Shown: positions 37,201 to 47,166, counted from the first letter of the stretch. The stretch: DNA of 64,000 nt from Candidatus Peregrinibacteria bacterium UBA1369 (GCA_002305925.1 DBRL01000013.1:12436-76435), one strand, 5' to 3'. Notes: generated from the letters alone by a model not told the origin. Numbers and translations: made by a program.

Positions 37201-38145
37201 ACCCGTGTGGAAGAACTATTCGAGGCCCGTGCCCCGAAATCCCCCGCCGTCATGTCCGAACTGGACGGTATAGCCGAAGTCAACTCCAAGGGGCAACAGG
37301 TGGAAATAAAAGTCACCACCGAAGAACCGATCGAAAAAGACTATCTGCTCATCTCCGATCTGGAAGCCACCGTCAAAAAAGGTGATGTGGTCAAAGAGAA
37401 AGAGATTATCGCCAGATCCACTTCCAGCAAGAGCGTACTGCGCGCCGAATTCAACGCCAAAGTTATTGAGGTAAACACCAACCACCTCAAACTGCGCAGC
37501 ATGGAAAAAATCTCGCGACTCTACAAAATCCCCTTCGGCAAAATTATCAAAGTACAGCACAAGGAGCGCGTCAAAAAAGGCCAGTCCCTCACTTCCGGCC
37601 ACCTCAATCTGCGCGATCTGATCAATCTGACCGATGTCTACACGGCACAAAAATACATCGTTTCCGAAGTACAGAGCATTTACGCCTCACAGGGCCAGAC
37701 CATCAACGACAAACACATCGAAATCATCGCCAGACAAATGCTTTCCAAAGTTCGCGTCCTGGATCCGGGGGACACCGCCTATCTGCCGGGTGAAATTGTC
37801 GACATTCTCGAGCTGGACAACGCCAACGCCCAAATGGAAAAGGAAAACAAGAAAATTGCCTCCATCGAAAGACTGCTGCTGGGTCTGACCCGCATCTCGC
37901 TGCATACCGATAGCTGGCTCTCAGCTGCCTCTTTCCAGGAAACCATTCGCGTCCTGGTCGAGGCCAGCACCACCAACAAAATTGACATCCTGCAGGGATT
38001 GAAAGAAAACGTCATCATCGGCAAACTGATTCCTGCCGGTGCCACTTACCTCAAAAAGCATCCTGAACTCTTTGTCGACAATGATGCGGAAACCCGGACC
38101 GAGGCCAGCGAAACCTCCGCGGCAAAACAATACCCCGTCATCTAA
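34264..38145 (+). CDS. rpoC: RNA polymerase beta' subunit
   Basis: 1293 residues. Zinc site 1 is [19 protein letters not shown] (about 76-94). The catalytic loop is [12 protein letters not shown] (about 517-528), holding the three Mg-binding Asp. Bridge helix and trigger loop regions follow (TRGNWGQ-like [18 protein letters not shown], about 757; MRTFHMGG, about 960). Zinc site 2 is [11 protein letters not shown] (about 917-927), with its fourth Cys further upstream in CGSDQ. A charged helical insertion lies at about 155-220. It forms the active centre with RpoB. Confidence 0.98.
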   Translation: MSFNENINSAQNKPRELFDKISISVASPEEILSWSFGEVKKPETINYRTQKPERDGLFCEKIFGPTKNWECYCGKYKRIRYKGIICEKCGVEVTHSSVRRSRMGHIKLAVPVTHIWFLRSTPSRLGLLLELPIKAIEQVVYFAAYIITEVDEKAKEEAKEQLTSEFKNLRKKIQEEAAQKSKGDAAIEKKFANKLDELDDQHRKTKEQLDGIRVTAIYSELEYRELSTKFGQIFKAGIGAEAIRQIIQNIDLNELIKNLEKDLLKSSGQKQKKIIKRLKLAGSLLKAGIHPEWMIMTVLPVIPPDLRPMVQLDGGRFAASDLNDLYRRVINRNNRLKRLIAIGAPEVISRNEKRMLQEAVDTLLNNSARAGKTVFNSGDKRKLRSLSDMLKGKQGRFRQNLLGKRVDYSGRSVIVVGPWLRLNQCGLPKQMAMELFKPFVIGRLIRDGLAHNIKSSEKLIQSGTREVWDILEEVTRDRYVLLNRAPTLHRLGIQAFKPVLVEGKAIQIHPLVCTAFNADFDGDQMAVHVPLSRPAQEEAASLIASNRNLLKPSAGEPIVTPVQDMVLGCYYLTKETPGKPGEGSTYSDINEAIMAWRNGFLHLQAKIKARFRGEIRETTLGRLIFNSFMPEELQYYNITFGKKQLSALLNDAFLVCGSEKVAEIVDHLKRIGFEFATYSGLSIAAADMIIPGDKNQIIDEASAQIKQINNLYQSGLITDNERYNHTIKTWNKAKGDIAKIMIDGIDPENDLHYMINSGARGNWGQITQLCGMKGLVANPSGKTIELPIKSNLKEGFTILEYFIATHGGRKGKSDTALKTAEAGHLTRRLVDSVQDIIIKEYDCGSDQAHIVTKAESDRIGEKMENRIFGRILADNLVHPKTGEILAEKGQQIDRNVIKLVDELNIQEVKVRSVITCRTRGGICVACYGRDLGTNKTVEPGTAVGIIAAQSIGEPGTQLTMRTFHMGGIASEEGDITQGLTRVEELFEARAPKSPAVMSELDGIAEVNSKGQQVEIKVTTEEPIEKDYLLISDLEATVKKGDVVKEKEIIARSTSSKSVLRAEFNAKVIEVNTNHLKLRSMEKISRLYKIPFGKIIKVQHKERVKKGQSLTSGHLNLRDLINLTDVYTAQKYIVSEVQSIYASQGQTINDKHIEIIARQMLSKVRVLDPGDTAYLPGEIVDILELDNANAQMEKENKKIASIERLLLGLTRISLHTDSWLSAASFQETIRVLVEASTTNKIDILQGLKENVIIGKLIPAGATYLKKHPELFVDNDAETRTEASETSAAKQYPVI

Positions 38146-38160
38146 CCCCAAAAAAACTTG

Positions 38161-38189
38161 CAATCAGCAAGCCCCTTGTGTAGATTATG
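38161..38189 (+). promoter_or_regulatory. Possible promoter of rpsL-rpsG
   Basis: TTGCAA followed after 17 bp by TAGATT in the rpoC-rpsL spacer; both hexamers match four of six consensus bases. A small CTTGC/GCAAG hairpin overlaps the -35. Weak evidence. Confidence 0.3.
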
Positions 38190-38250
38190 GCAGCGCCAGA
38201 CCTACGCACGGCCGGGCAACCATCAAGCTTAACACTCTAATCCAAGTCAG

Positions 38251-38664
38251 ATGCCTACGATCAACCAATTAGTCAGAAAACCCCGCAAACCGAAAATCAA
38301 GAAAAGCAAATCCCCGGCTCTGCTCACCACTTTCAACACTCTGAAAAACCGTGAGATCAAGAACCCCAGCCCCTTCAAACGCGGCGTCTGCGTCAAGGTC
38401 GGCACCATGACTCCCAAGAAACCGAACTCGGCCCTGCGAAAATTCGCCAAGGTTCGCCTGACCAACCATATCGAAGTTAACGCCTATATTCCGGGAGAAG
38501 GACACAATCTGCAGGAACACAGTGTAGTGATGATCCGTGGAGGCAGAGTGAAGGACCTCCCTGGTGTACGCTATCATATTGTTCGCGGTATTCTCGACAC
38601 GCAGGGCGTACAAAACCGCAAACAGGGACGTTCCCGCTACGGCGCCAAAAAACCAAAAGCGTAA
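38251..38664 (+). CDS. rpsL: Ribosomal protein S12 (uS12)
   Basis: 137 residues. The decoding-centre loops are intact: [11 protein letters not shown] with the Lys that streptomycin-resistance changes affect, and [28 protein letters not shown]. It helps the 30S subunit test codon-anticodon pairing. It follows rpoC by 105 bp and precedes rpsG by 41 bp, the str order; fusA and tuf are separated from it by one gene on the other strand. Confidence 0.98.
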   Translation: MPTINQLVRKPRKPKIKKSKSPALLTTFNTLKNREIKNPSPFKRGVCVKVGTMTPKKPNSALRKFAKVRLTNHIEVNAYIPGEGHNLQEHSVVMIRGGRVKDLPGVRYHIVRGILDTQGVQNRKQGRSRYGAKKPKA

Positions 38665-38705
38665 ACCGGCAATCATTCAATCAGTTATTTAATCAGTCAT
38701 AAGCA

Positions 38706-39161
38706 ATGGCACAGAAAAGACTCAACATCATCCCCGAAGGATCCTCTCCGATACAGGAAAAATTCATTAACTGCATCATGAAACAGGGCAAGAAAAGCAC
38801 TGCCCAAAGAATTTTTGCCGATGCCATGGAAATCATAGCCGCCAAGGGACACAAGGACCCCGTCCGGTTATTTGAAAAAGCTCTGGAAACTCTCAAACCT
38901 ACGCTCGAGGTCAAAGCCAAAAGAATCGGCGGAGCCGTCTATCAGATCCCCATGGAAGTTAAACCCGGCCGGCAGACCACGCTTTCAATCCGTTGGCTTC
39001 TGGGAGCCTGCCGTGCCAAAAGAAATGCCCCCATGGCCAAAAAACTTGCCGATGAACTGATTCTGGCCGTCAACGGCGAAGGCAGCGCCATCAAAAAACG
39101 GGACGACGTCATCAAGATGGCCCAGGCCAACAAAGCTTTCGCCCACTACGCCAAGTATTAA
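38706..39161 (+). CDS. rpsG: Ribosomal protein S7 (uS7)
   Basis: 151 residues, five to six helices. Signatures: FINCIMKQGKKSTAQRIFADAM, VKAKRIGGAVYQIPMEV and ALRWLLGACR-like IRWLLGACRAKR. It nucleates assembly of the 30S head by binding the 3' domain of 16S rRNA. Length is close to the shorter bacterial form. A long terminator follows 21 bp after the stop. Confidence 0.98.
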   Translation: MAQKRLNIIPEGSSPIQEKFINCIMKQGKKSTAQRIFADAMEIIAAKGHKDPVRLFEKALETLKPTLEVKAKRIGGAVYQIPMEVKPGRQTTLSIRWLLGACRAKRNAPMAKKLADELILAVNGEGSAIKKRDDVIKMAQANKAFAHYAKY

Positions 39162-39182
39162 CAATTTTTTTGTTAAGTTTTC

Positions 39183-39220
39183 AAAAGGAGGTGGCACGCT
39201 ACCGCGTGCCACCTCCTTTT
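39183..39220. terminator. Bidirectional terminator between rpsG and the surface-protein gene
   Basis: A perfect 17-bp stem (39183-39199 with 39204-39220) around loop TACC. AAAA on one side and TTTT on the other let it act in both directions between two converging genes. Confidence 0.93.
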
Positions 39221-39232
39221 CGAATCAAAAAT

Positions 39233-40114
39233 TTATATTCTGACCCGCCGCCTTTTTCCATCCCGACGGAATTGCCTAACAGCCTTATGGACATACCAAA
39301 TGCCAAAAGGAAAAGGAGCCAGCAGCAACAAAAGCAGAGCCAGGAAAATCAGCCAGACCTCGGCGCAATCAATCACAAACATGTAGCCGCCAAAAGTGTA
39401 GAAATGACACCAGCCCACAGCGGCGACCAAAGGCGCGGCCGGTCTAAACAAATCCACCTGCGAACAGGTTAAATCTTCACAATAATCGGGCGCGACCTTA
39501 CGGATCATTTCGGTACCGGCCAATACACTGACCCGGCCGGCTTGCTGAAGCAGGGTCTCGCCAGTCCCAACAGGCTCCGCCTCCGGCAACACTTCTTCGG
39601 CCAGCGGTATGGTAACCACTTCAATTTCCCCTTCAACTACGGGTATAGCCAGGGGAATTGGCTCCTCGATATCTGGCAATTGAAAAGGCTTTTGCTCCGG
39701 CTCAACGGGCTCCTCAACCACAGGCTCATCACCTGGTGGCGTACAATCGGTATATTTACAGATATCAACCGGCCCACTGCCACCGGCCCCACCAGTTGGC
39801 GGAGGAGGAGGAGGTGGTGGTGGTGGCGGCGGAGGCGGCGGAGCCGCGCCAGAACATGGCGACAATACGGCAAAATCACCGGTACACTCATTATAATTGA
39901 CACTGCTGTGCACACCACCATAGTAATCCACGCTGTCATCAAGCATATAACTGGACGACGAACTCAGGCTGGCTTCAGCATTGAGAAAATCAACAGCCTG
40001 ATAACTGGTCGAACTGCTCTGGGCCGCTGCCCAGTTCAGACTCAACACAGTCAGTATCAGGGCAACCAACCCCCTTCCCACCTTCAACCAGTGCTGATCA
40101 CGTCTCCACTTCAC
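39233..40114 (-). CDS. Secreted/surface protein with polyproline linker and C-terminal membrane anchor
   Basis: 293 residues from GTG 40114; no family recognised. Parts in order: N-terminal signal or anchor helix (about 12-30, ending AAAQ); a Ser-rich stretch with the doubled pattern SxSYxxxDF / SSSYMLDDSVD (about 33-70); two Cys near 77-87; a run of 15 prolines (about 91-105); a Gly-rich hinge; an acidic Pro/Glu region (about 125-190); a Cys-containing domain (about 195-250, Cys pairs at YCEDLTC); one membrane helix (about 255-275) and a strongly basic tail (RRDGKRRRVR). This suggests a stalk-like protein exposed at the cell surface. It interrupts the str operon on the opposite strand, with its own -10 (40137-40142). 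Confidence 0.7.
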   Translation of the reverse strand: MKWRRDQHWLKVGRGLVALILTVLSLNWAAAQSSSTSYQAVDFLNAEASLSSSSSYMLDDSVDYYGGVHSSVNYNECTGDFAVLSPCSGAAPPPPPPPPPPPPPPPTGGAGGSGPVDICKYTDCTPPGDEPVVEEPVEPEQKPFQLPDIEEPIPLAIPVVEGEIEVVTIPLAEEVLPEAEPVGTGETLLQQAGRVSVLAGTEMIRKVAPDYCEDLTCSQVDLFRPAAPLVAAVGWCHFYTFGGYMFVIDCAEVWLIFLALLLLLLAPFPFGIWYVHKAVRQFRRDGKRRRVRI

Positions 40115-40136
40115 AAAGATATGGTTAAATCTCTAT

Positions 40137-40142
40137 ATTATA
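40137..40142 (-). promoter_or_regulatory. Minus-strand -10 hexamer for the surface-protein gene
   Basis: TATAAT on the minus strand, about 23 bp upstream of GTG 40114. No good -35 is seen 17 bp further upstream. Confidence 0.4.
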
Positions 40143-40267
40143 ACATAAATCAAAGAAAATGGAACCTTGTGCACCAAACAACAACCCTGGTCACAAAGCG
40201 AAAAAATCACCCCGGTGATTTAGGAAAGTTTGGCTTAAAGATAAGCAATACAGGGCTTTTTATCTGC

Positions 40268-40295
40268 TTGACTTCATGGAATAAAAACTTATAAT
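40268..40295 (+). promoter_or_regulatory. Promoter of fusA
   Basis: TTGACT (40268-40273), 16 bp, TATAAT (40290-40295). fusA starts at 40338. It may serve the large translation cluster downstream as well. Confidence 0.8.
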
Positions 40296-40337
40296 GGCCG
40301 AGACTTTTTAAATTTTTAACCCTTTTTCATTAAGCAA

Positions 40338-42413
40338 ATGCCCAATTTTGACCTCAGCAAACTCCGCAACTTCGGTATTATCGCCCATATCGATGCGGGT
40401 AAAACCACCACTTCCGAAAGAATCCTTTTCTATACGGGCAAATCCTACAAAATCGGTGAAGTACACGAGGGTGAAGCCACCATGGACTGGATGGAACAGG
40501 AACGCGAACGCGGCATCACCATTACCTCCGCCGCCACCACCTGCCGCTGGAAAGACTACCGTTTCAACCTGATCGACACCCCCGGCCACGTTGACTTTAC
40601 CGCCGAAGTCGAACGCTCCATGCGCGTACTGGACGGCGGCGTAGTCGTTTTCGACTCCTCCCAGGGCGTCGAACCCCAGTCTGAAACTGTCTGGCGCCAA
40701 GCCGACAAATATCATGTCCCACGTATCGCTTTCGCCAACAAAATGGACAAAATCGGCGGCGACTTTTTCATGACCATCAGAACTATTCACGAAAGACTAT
40801 CCAAAAACGCCGTAGCCATCCAGCTGCCCATCGGCATTGAAAACAATTTTAACGCCATTATCGACCTGGTTGAGGAGAAATGTTACGAGTTCGAGGGCAA
40901 GCACGGCGAAATCGTCAAAGAAGTGCCAATCCCGGACGATATGAAAGATCAGGTGGCCGAATACCGCAACACCCTGGTGGAAAAAGTCTCCGAAACCGAT
41001 GACGAACTGATGGAAAAATACCTGGCTGGAACCATCCCCACAGTCGCCGAACTGAAAGCGGCCCTGCGCAAAGCTGTTTTGGAAGTTAAACTCTTCCCGG
41101 TCATGTGTGGCACCGCCCTCAGCAACAAAGGAATACAGCTGGTACTGGACGCTGTAATCGACTATCTACCCTCTCCAATTGACGTTGGAGTGATCAAAGG
41201 CACCAACCCCGACACCGGCGCCGAAGAAGTCCGCCGACTGGTCGACGAAGATCCTTTCTCGGCCCTGGTTTTCAAAATTGCCACCGATCCCTATGTCGGC
41301 AAAATCGCCTTTTTCCGGGTTTATTCCGGCAAAATGGAATCCGGCAGCTATGTCACCAATATGAATAACGGCAAGAAGGAGCGCATCGGCCGCATACTAC
41401 AAATGCACGCCAACCAGCGTGAGGAAATCAAAGAGGTCCACGCCGGTGACATCGCCGCGCTAGTTGGTTTGAAAGACACCATGACCGGGCACACGCTGGC
41501 CGACGAAAACCGCCCGATTATTCTGGAATCAATCGACTTCCCCGAACCGGTAATCAAAATCGCCATTGAACCCAAAACCAAAGCCGACCAGGAAAAGATG
41601 GGCTTTGCCCTACACAAACTGGCCGTGGAAGACCCGACCTTCCGCGTCTCCACCGATGAGGAAACCAGCCAGACACTGATCGAAGGCATGGGGGAACTGC
41701 ATCTGGAAATCATCGTCGACCGCATGCGCCGCGAATTTAAAGTCGAGGCCAATGTCGGCCGCCCACAGGTCGCCTACCGCGAAACCATCACCGTCCCGGT
41801 CAAAGCCGAAGAGAAATACGCCAAACAGACCGGCGGCCGCGGCCAATACGGTCACGTTCTGATCAACGTTATTCCCAATGAGGCCGGAAAGGGCTACGAA
41901 TTCGTCAACAACATCGTCGGCGGCAAGATTCCCCGCGAATTTATTCCAGCCGTGGACAAGGGCATTCAGGAGGCCATGTCCCGCGGTATTCAGGCCGGCT
42001 TTCCAGTGGTTGACGTCAAAGTTGAACTTTACGACGGCTCCTACCACGATGTCGACTCCAATGAAATGGCCTTCAAGATTGCCGGTTCTCTGGCCTTTCA
42101 AAAAGGTTGCCGGGCTGCCACCCCGATCATTCTCGAACCGATCATGAAAGTGGAAGTCACCACCCCCGATGAATACTTCGGTGACGTCATGGGCAACCTA
42201 TCCTCACGTCGCGGCCAAATCTACGAAACTACCAACCGTGGCATGGCCAAAGTGATCATGGCCTATGTTCCACTCTCGGAAATGTTCGGCTACGCCACTG
42301 ACCTGCGCTCGCTCTCCCAAGGCCGCGCCGCCTACTCGATGGAGTTCAGCCGCTACGAAAGAGTCCCCAATAATGTGGCCGAAAAAATCATTTCCGAACG
42401 TGGAAAAGCGTAG
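40338..42413 (+). CDS. fusA: Elongation factor G
   Basis: 691 residues, a normal length. GTPase motifs: [12 protein letters not shown] (P-loop, about 16-27), [10 protein letters not shown] (switch I), DTPGHVDF (switch II, about 78) and NKMDKIGG (about 134). Domains II-V follow, with domain IV motif YRETIT and GGRGQYGHV (about 495). It moves tRNA and mRNA on the ribosome after peptide transfer. First gene of the block that runs to rpsI. Confidence 0.98.
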   Translation: MPNFDLSKLRNFGIIAHIDAGKTTTSERILFYTGKSYKIGEVHEGEATMDWMEQERERGITITSAATTCRWKDYRFNLIDTPGHVDFTAEVERSMRVLDGGVVVFDSSQGVEPQSETVWRQADKYHVPRIAFANKMDKIGGDFFMTIRTIHERLSKNAVAIQLPIGIENNFNAIIDLVEEKCYEFEGKHGEIVKEVPIPDDMKDQVAEYRNTLVEKVSETDDELMEKYLAGTIPTVAELKAALRKAVLEVKLFPVMCGTALSNKGIQLVLDAVIDYLPSPIDVGVIKGTNPDTGAEEVRRLVDEDPFSALVFKIATDPYVGKIAFFRVYSGKMESGSYVTNMNNGKKERIGRILQMHANQREEIKEVHAGDIAALVGLKDTMTGHTLADENRPIILESIDFPEPVIKIAIEPKTKADQEKMGFALHKLAVEDPTFRVSTDEETSQTLIEGMGELHLEIIVDRMRREFKVEANVGRPQVAYRETITVPVKAEEKYAKQTGGRGQYGHVLINVIPNEAGKGYEFVNNIVGGKIPREFIPAVDKGIQEAMSRGIQAGFPVVDVKVELYDGSYHDVDSNEMAFKIAGSLAFQKGCRAATPIILEPIMKVEVTTPDEYFGDVMGNLSSRRGQIYETTNRGMAKVIMAYVPLSEMFGYATDLRSLSQGRAAYSMEFSRYERVPNNVAEKIISERGKA

Positions 42414-42456
42414 AGAACGACGGGGAGTTTTACGCTCCAATATAAGCAAAATAGAA

Positions 42457-42506
42457 TTAGCCGAAAAGTCAAAAAAAATATTGCAATCAAAAAACTTTTC
42501 GGTTAA
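42457..42506 (+). promoter_or_regulatory. Inverted repeat upstream of tuf
   Basis: TTAGCCGAAAAGT (42457-42469) and ACTTTTCGGTTAA (42494-42506) pair at 12 of 13 positions around an A-rich 24-nt loop. The right arm overlaps the spacer and -10 of a likely tuf promoter. It could be a fusA 3' structure or an operator; not recognised. Confidence 0.45.
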
Positions 42507-42509
42507 TAT
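42481..42509 (+). promoter_or_regulatory. Likely promoter of tuf
   Basis: TTGCAA (42481-42486), 17 bp, TAATAT (42504-42509). tuf starts at 42561. Each hexamer matches four of six consensus bases. Confidence 0.4.
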
Positions 42510-42560
42510 CACGGGGCACTTGTCCCAGAGACAAATTATTTACCTAACTCTAAAAACCCT

Positions 42561-43745
42561 ATGACTGAAGTCTTTCAAAGAAACAAGCCTCACGTCAACG
42601 TAGGTACAATCGGCCACGTCGACCACGGCAAGACTACTCTGACCGCCGCAATCACTTTTTACTGTGCTGAGAAGGGACAGGCTAAAGCCAAAAAATACGA
42701 TGATATTGACAATGCCCCCGAAGAGAAGGCCCGTGGTATCACTATCAACACTTCCCATCAGGAATACGAAACGGAAAAGAGACATTATGCTCACGTCGAC
42801 TGTCCCGGCCATGCCGACTACGTCAAGAACATGATTACCGGCGCCGCCCAGATGGATGGCGCAATCCTGGTTTGTTCCGCTGCCGATGGACCAATGCCCC
42901 AGACCCGCGAACACATCCTCCTGGCCAAACAGGTAAATGTTCCCTATATAGTAGTATTCCTCAACAAGATGGACATGGCTGATCCTGAGATCGCCGACCT
43001 GTCCGAAATGGAAGTACGCGATATTCTTACTAAATACGGCTATGATGGTGCCAAAACCCCGGTTATCCGCGGTTCTGCGCTCAAAGCCCTGGAAAACCCC
43101 AAGGACGCCGAGGCTAACAAATGCATTCAGGAGCTTCTGGATGCGCTGGACAGCTTCATCCCCGATCCGGTCCGCGAACTTGACAAGCCCTTCATGATGG
43201 CCGTAGAAGACGTGTTTTCCATCAAAGGTCGTGGTACGGTTGCCACCGGCAGAATCGAAACCGGCGTGATCAAAGTAAATGAAGAGGTTGAAATCGTCGG
43301 CATCCGTGAAACCAGAAAGACAGTTGTAACGGGTGTTGAAATGTTCAAGAAACTCCTTGACCAGGGGCAAGCCGGTGATAATGTCGGCCTGCTGCTCCGC
43401 GGTATTGAAAGAGATGATATTGAGAGAGGTATGGTTCTGGCCAAACCCGGATCCATTACTCCCCACACCAAATTTGAAGCTCAGATCTATGTGCTGACCA
43501 AGGAAGAAGGCGGTCGCCACACTCCGTTCTTCAAGGGTTACAAACCACAGTTCTATATCCGCACCACCGATGTCACCGGTGCAGTTGAACTGCCGGCCGG
43601 CGTGGAAATGGTTATGCCCGGCGATGACGTCAAGATGGTTGTTACTCTGTCCGTCCCCGTGGCTATCAACGATAACCTGCGCTTTGCCATCCGCGAGGGT
43701 GGACGCACCGTCGGTGCCGGCGTGGTCACCAAGATTATTGAATAA
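42561..43745 (+). CDS. tuf: Elongation factor Tu
   Basis: 394 residues, a full three-domain EF-Tu. GTPase motifs: [13 protein letters not shown] (about 19-31), [14 protein letters not shown] (switch I), [20 protein letters not shown] (switch II and after) and NKMDMAD (about 136). It brings aminoacyl-tRNA to the ribosome. Codon use looks different from fusA and the ribosomal genes: more T in the third position (GGT, GAT, ATT), which may reflect very high expression or replacement by transfer. It has its own likely promoter. Confidence 0.98.
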   Translation: MTEVFQRNKPHVNVGTIGHVDHGKTTLTAAITFYCAEKGQAKAKKYDDIDNAPEEKARGITINTSHQEYETEKRHYAHVDCPGHADYVKNMITGAAQMDGAILVCSAADGPMPQTREHILLAKQVNVPYIVVFLNKMDMADPEIADLSEMEVRDILTKYGYDGAKTPVIRGSALKALENPKDAEANKCIQELLDALDSFIPDPVRELDKPFMMAVEDVFSIKGRGTVATGRIETGVIKVNEEVEIVGIRETRKTVVTGVEMFKKLLDQGQAGDNVGLLLRGIERDDIERGMVLAKPGSITPHTKFEAQIYVLTKEEGGRHTPFFKGYKPQFYIRTTDVTGAVELPAGVEMVMPGDDVKMVVTLSVPVAINDNLRFAIREGGRTVGAGVVTKIIE

Positions 43746-43746
43746 T

Positions 43747-43776
43747 ACGCACGAGTCGCGTCAGCGACGAGTGCGC
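43747..43776 (+). other. Hairpin with tandem G-A mismatches after tuf
   Basis: ACGCAC-GA-GTCGC (43747-43759), loop GTCA, GCGAC-GA-GTGCGC (43764-43776). The outer and inner helices are joined by opposed GA/GA, which usually forms stable sheared pairs. No T-run follows (a C-run does), so it is more likely an RNA processing or stability element than a terminator. Confidence 0.55.
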
Positions 43777-43820
43777 TACCCCCCCCATTTACCAAGTTAT
43801 AGACAATCAATCCAGCGAGC

Positions 43821-44165
43821 ATGGCAACTACCAACACCACCAGTAAGCAGAAAATCCGCATCAAGATTCAGGCCTACGACCACAAAATCGTTGATGATTC
43901 GGCCAGGCTGATTATCGATACCGCCGAAAGAACCGGTGCCATCGTTGCCGGACCAATCCCCCTTCCCACCAGGATTGAAAAAATCACCGTCAACCGCTCG
44001 ACTTTCGTTCACAAGAATTCCCGCGACCAGTATGAGATCCGTACCCACAAACGTTTAATTGACATCACCGAATGCACTCCGAAAACGGTAGACTCATTGA
44101 CCAATCTGAGTCTACCGGCCGGAGTGGACATAGAAATTAGAATGCTCCAGAAGCAGGAAGCTTAG
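43821..44165 (+). CDS. rpsJ: Ribosomal protein S10 (uS10)
   Basis: 114 residues. After about 10 extra residues comes the core [18 protein letters not shown], then [20 protein letters not shown] (loop in the 30S head) and [11 protein letters not shown]. Also acts in transcription antitermination as NusE. It heads the S10 cluster; a 120-bp spacer separates it from rplC. Confidence 0.97.
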   Translation: MATTNTTSKQKIRIKIQAYDHKIVDDSARLIIDTAERTGAIVAGPIPLPTRIEKITVNRSTFVHKNSRDQYEIRTHKRLIDITECTPKTVDSLTNLSLPAGVDIEIRMLQKQEA

Positions 44166-44285
44166 GCTCCTAAAATCGGGCTCCTAATTTTATGTTACCA
44201 GGGGTCGCGGGTCTTACCCGGATCTTCGCCCCAAATCTTCGCCCACCACATTTAACCAGAGCGGAGAAGTAACCTCTAAAATAAT
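44166..44285 (+). other. rpsJ-rplC spacer with two short direct repeats
   Basis: The longest spacer within the S10 cluster (120 bp). GGCTCCTAA occurs at 44165-44173 and 44179-44187. ATCTTCGCCC occurs at 44222-44231 and 44235-44244. No promoter or terminator is clear. A regulatory leader is possible. Confidence 0.4.
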
Positions 44286-44876
44286 ATGCAAGGAATACTA
44301 GGGAAAAAACTAGGTATGACCAGAGTAGTTAACGAAGACGGCAACTATGTTCCCGTCACCATCGTTCAATGCTCGGAAAATGTCATTCATCAGCTAAAGA
44401 ACATCGAAAAGGACGGCTATAATGCCGTTGTTTTGGGTTTTGCCCCACGCAAGCACCCCACCAAGACCAAAAAATTCTATTATGTCCGCGAAGTCAAAGT
44501 GGAAACTCTCGACCAGCTGGAAAAAGGTGCAAAAGTAGCTGCAGATGCAGTGCTCTCAGCCGGCGACCGAGTCAGCGTGACCGGCGTAACCAAGGGCAAA
44601 GGCACCCAGGGCGTCATGAAAAGATGGAATTTCCACGGCGGACCTGGTGGTCACGGCTCACACTTCAAGAGAGAACCAGGATCGGTCGGTGCACGCGCCA
44701 AACCTGGTAAAATTCACCGCGGCAAGAAGATGTCCGGACATATGGGTAGCGAAACCCAGACCCTCAGAACCTCCGTCGCCTACATCGACTCGGCCAAAAA
44801 CCTGATCGGCATCAAAGGCCCCGTCCCCGGCTCAATCAACTCTTACGTAACCATTAAGAAACTCGCGACAAAATAG
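44286..44876 (+). CDS. rplC: Ribosomal protein L3 (uL3)
   Basis: 196 residues. Begins MQGILGKKLGMTRV; the long loop that reaches the peptidyl-transferase centre is present (GTQGVMKRWNFHGGPGGHGS, GSVGARAKPGKIHRGKKMSG). It is one of the first proteins in 50S assembly. Slightly shorter than the E. coli protein (209). rplD follows after 41 bp. Confidence 0.97.
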   Translation: MQGILGKKLGMTRVVNEDGNYVPVTIVQCSENVIHQLKNIEKDGYNAVVLGFAPRKHPTKTKKFYYVREVKVETLDQLEKGAKVAADAVLSAGDRVSVTGVTKGKGTQGVMKRWNFHGGPGGHGSHFKREPGSVGARAKPGKIHRGKKMSGHMGSETQTLRTSVAYIDSAKNLIGIKGPVPGSINSYVTIKKLATK

Positions 44877-44917
44877 GCCGAAAAGCCAATTGCGCAATAT
44901 TTTAGAATTATCCTACC

Positions 44918-45556
44918 ATGGCAAAGATCACCATCTATAATCAGCAAGGAGAGAAACTCCGCGAAAATGAGGTTCCGGCAAACATTTTTGAGGTTCCTTT
45001 CAACAGGGATTTGGTACAACAAGCCCTTACCCGCCAACTGGCCAACCGCCGCCTCGGCATGATCGCCCACGCCAAAACCAAGGGAGAAGTGGTCGGCGGT
45101 AAAAAGAAACCTTTTAGACAAAAGGGTACCGGCAACGCCCGCCAGGGTGCGACCAACAACCCGCATCAAATCGGCGGAGGCGTTTCTTTCGGCCCCCGCA
45201 ACGTCAAAAACTACAAACAGGACATGCCCAAAAAGCAGCGCAGACTGGCACTGTTTTCCGCCCTCTCACAAAAACTGCGCCAGGATCAGATCATCGGCCT
45301 GGACAAATATGACGGCGATGAGATCAAGACCAAAAAGTTCGCCACCGCATTGGCCACACTGCCGCTGGGTAAAGATGTCCTCATCGTACTGCCGGAAAAA
45401 AACGACACACTGGTCAAATCCTCACGCAATCTGCCGCACGTAAAATCAATTCTGGTCAATTACCTGAACATTGCCGACCTGCAGAAGTACGAAACTGTCC
45501 TCTTCCTGGAAAACGCTCTGGAAAAAATGGAAAACATCTTCCTCTCTGCCAAATAA
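44918..45556 (+). CDS. rplD: Ribosomal protein L4 (uL4)
   Basis: 212 residues. The exit-tunnel loop is intact: KKKPFRQKGTGNARQGATN (about 64-82), then GGGVSFGPRNVKNY. L4 helps assembly of the 50S and shapes the tunnel; in some bacteria it also regulates its own operon. Normal length. rplW follows after 12 bp. Confidence 0.97.
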   Translation: MAKITIYNQQGEKLRENEVPANIFEVPFNRDLVQQALTRQLANRRLGMIAHAKTKGEVVGGKKKPFRQKGTGNARQGATNNPHQIGGGVSFGPRNVKNYKQDMPKKQRRLALFSALSQKLRQDQIIGLDKYDGDEIKTKKFATALATLPLGKDVLIVLPEKNDTLVKSSRNLPHVKSILVNYLNIADLQKYETVLFLENALEKMENIFLSAK

Positions 45557-45568
45557 CTTTCGAAAACA

Positions 45569-45955
45569 ATGAACGCACTCAACGTCATCCGCAAACCGGT
45601 AGTCACGGAAAAATCCTCCCTCCTGGAGGAAAAAAAGGTTTACGCTTTCTGGGTCAACCCCAAATCGACCAAGATTGACATCAAAAAAGCTTTCAAATCG
45701 CTCTACGGAGTTGATGTTGCCCAGGTAAGACTGATCACGGTCTCCCCCAAACTGCGCAAACTGCGCAAGGGCAGCTACAATAAGAGGTTGGAAACGCTAA
45801 AAGCCTACATCTCGCTCAAGGGTAAAAAACAGCTCGATCTGAATAAGTTTGAAAAGGCTGACAAAGAAAGAAAAGAACCGCTACTGGCCATTGGTAAAAA
45901 AAGTCCGGCCAAGAAAACGGCAAAACCAAAGACCACCGCCAAAAAGACTAAATAA
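45569..45955 (+). CDS. rplW: Ribosomal protein L23 (uL23) with Lys-rich tail
   Basis: 128 residues. The core (about 1-97) matches L23: VIRKPVVTEKSSLLEE, FWVNPKSTKIDIKKAFKSLY and VRLITV. L23 sits at the tunnel exit and is a docking site for trigger factor and SRP. The last about 30 residues (SPAKKTAKPKTTAKKTK) are a Lys/Ala/Thr tail absent from typical L23, resembling the tails of L22 and RpoB in this genome. Confidence 0.96.
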   Translation: MNALNVIRKPVVTEKSSLLEEKKVYAFWVNPKSTKIDIKKAFKSLYGVDVAQVRLITVSPKLRKLRKGSYNKRLETLKAYISLKGKKQLDLNKFEKADKERKEPLLAIGKKSPAKKTAKPKTTAKKTK

Positions 45956-45982
45956 TTATAGTAGATCTTAATTCTTACGAAC

Positions 45983-46828
45983 GTGCCAGTAAAAAAGTAT
46001 AAAGCCACCACTCCAGGCAGAAGGGACATGAGCGTCCTGGATTACTCTGTCATCACCCGCCGCAAGCCAGAAAAAAGCCTTGTAGTAGGGAAAAAGAGCC
46101 GGGCTGGTCGCAACAACCAGGGGAAAATTACAGTCAGACACCAAGGCGGCGGCCACAAGAAACTATTGCGCAAGGTGGATTTCCGTCAAACCGATAAGCT
46201 GGGAGTGCCCGGCAAAGTCACCAGTATCGAATATGATCCGAATCGCACGGCCCTCCTGATGCTGGTCACCTATGCCGACGGCGATAAACGCTATCATCTG
46301 GCTCCGGAAGGAATCAAAGTTGGTGACAGTGTCATGACCAAGGAAAAAGCACGCATAACGCCCGGCAACCGCGTCATGCTCAAGCACCTGCCAGTCGGAC
46401 ACAGCGTTTTCAACATCGAGCTGGAAAGAAACAAGGGAGGACAGGTAGTACGCTCCGCCGGCACCCGTGCCACACTGGTAGCCGTCGAAAAAGACCTGGC
46501 TCAAATCAAACTGCCCTCTGGTGAAACCCGCACCGTTCACAAAAACTGTTATGCCACCATTGGCACCGTCAGCAATATCGATCACAGCCTAATCAAAATC
46601 GGCAAAGCCGGACGCAGTCGCTGGCTCGGCATCCGCCCATCAGTCAGAGGTAAAGCCATGAACCCCGTCGACCATCCGCATGGCGGCGGCGAAGGCAATC
46701 AGCCCTGCGGACTTCCCCACCCCAAAACCCCCTGGGGCTATGCCGCTCTTGGCGTCAAGACCCGCCGCCGCAAGAAGTTCAGCGACGCTTCGATCATTCG
46801 CCGCCGCAACGGCTCAAAATTGATCTAA
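45983..46828 (+). CDS. rplB: Ribosomal protein L2 (uL2)
   Basis: 281 residues from GTG 45983 ([17 protein letters not shown]). Core: [35 protein letters not shown] and the conserved [13 protein letters not shown] with the His needed for peptidyl-transfer support. It binds domain IV of 23S rRNA near the active centre. Length and motifs are normal; GTG is the only non-ATG start in this cluster. Confidence 0.97.
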   Translation: MPVKKYKATTPGRRDMSVLDYSVITRRKPEKSLVVGKKSRAGRNNQGKITVRHQGGGHKKLLRKVDFRQTDKLGVPGKVTSIEYDPNRTALLMLVTYADGDKRYHLAPEGIKVGDSVMTKEKARITPGNRVMLKHLPVGHSVFNIELERNKGGQVVRSAGTRATLVAVEKDLAQIKLPSGETRTVHKNCYATIGTVSNIDHSLIKIGKAGRSRWLGIRPSVRGKAMNPVDHPHGGGEGNQPCGLPHPKTPWGYAALGVKTRRRKKFSDASIIRRRNGSKLI

Positions 46829-46863
46829 TCATCATTTCATCGTTCACTAACTAACCGCCAACC

Positions 46864-47166
46864 ATGTCCAGAAGTTCAAAGAAAGGACCATACGTAGACC
46901 CCAAACTGCTCAAGAAAGTAATCACGCTGAACAACAGCGGCCAGAAAAAAGTCATCAAGACCTGGGCCCGCTCCAGCACCATCTCTCCCGAATTTGTCGG
47001 TCATACCCTGGCCGTACACAACGGGAAACAGCACATTCCCCTCTATATCACCGAAGAAATGGTTGGGCAGAAACTTGGTTCGTTTGTTCACACCCGCAAA
47101 TTCAAGGGACACGGAGGCAAATTGGCCGCCATGACGGGAGCGGGCAGCGGATCGGTCAACAGTTAA
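46864..47166 (+). CDS. rpsS: Ribosomal protein S19 (uS19)
   Basis: 100 residues: [18 protein letters not shown] at the start, then [24 protein letters not shown] and [19 protein letters not shown]. It binds the 30S head with S13. Normal length. It lies between rplB (35 bp) and rplV (27 bp). Confidence 0.97.
   Translation: MSRSSKKGPYVDPKLLKKVITLNNSGQKKVIKTWARSSTISPEFVGHTLAVHNGKQHIPLYITEEMVGQKLGSFVHTRKFKGHGGKLAAMTGAGSGSVNS

Noticed and set aside
39542..40294. 250-codon plus-strand frame with runs of Trp and Arg
   Set aside because: Antisense of the polyproline run and neighbouring codons of the surface protein.
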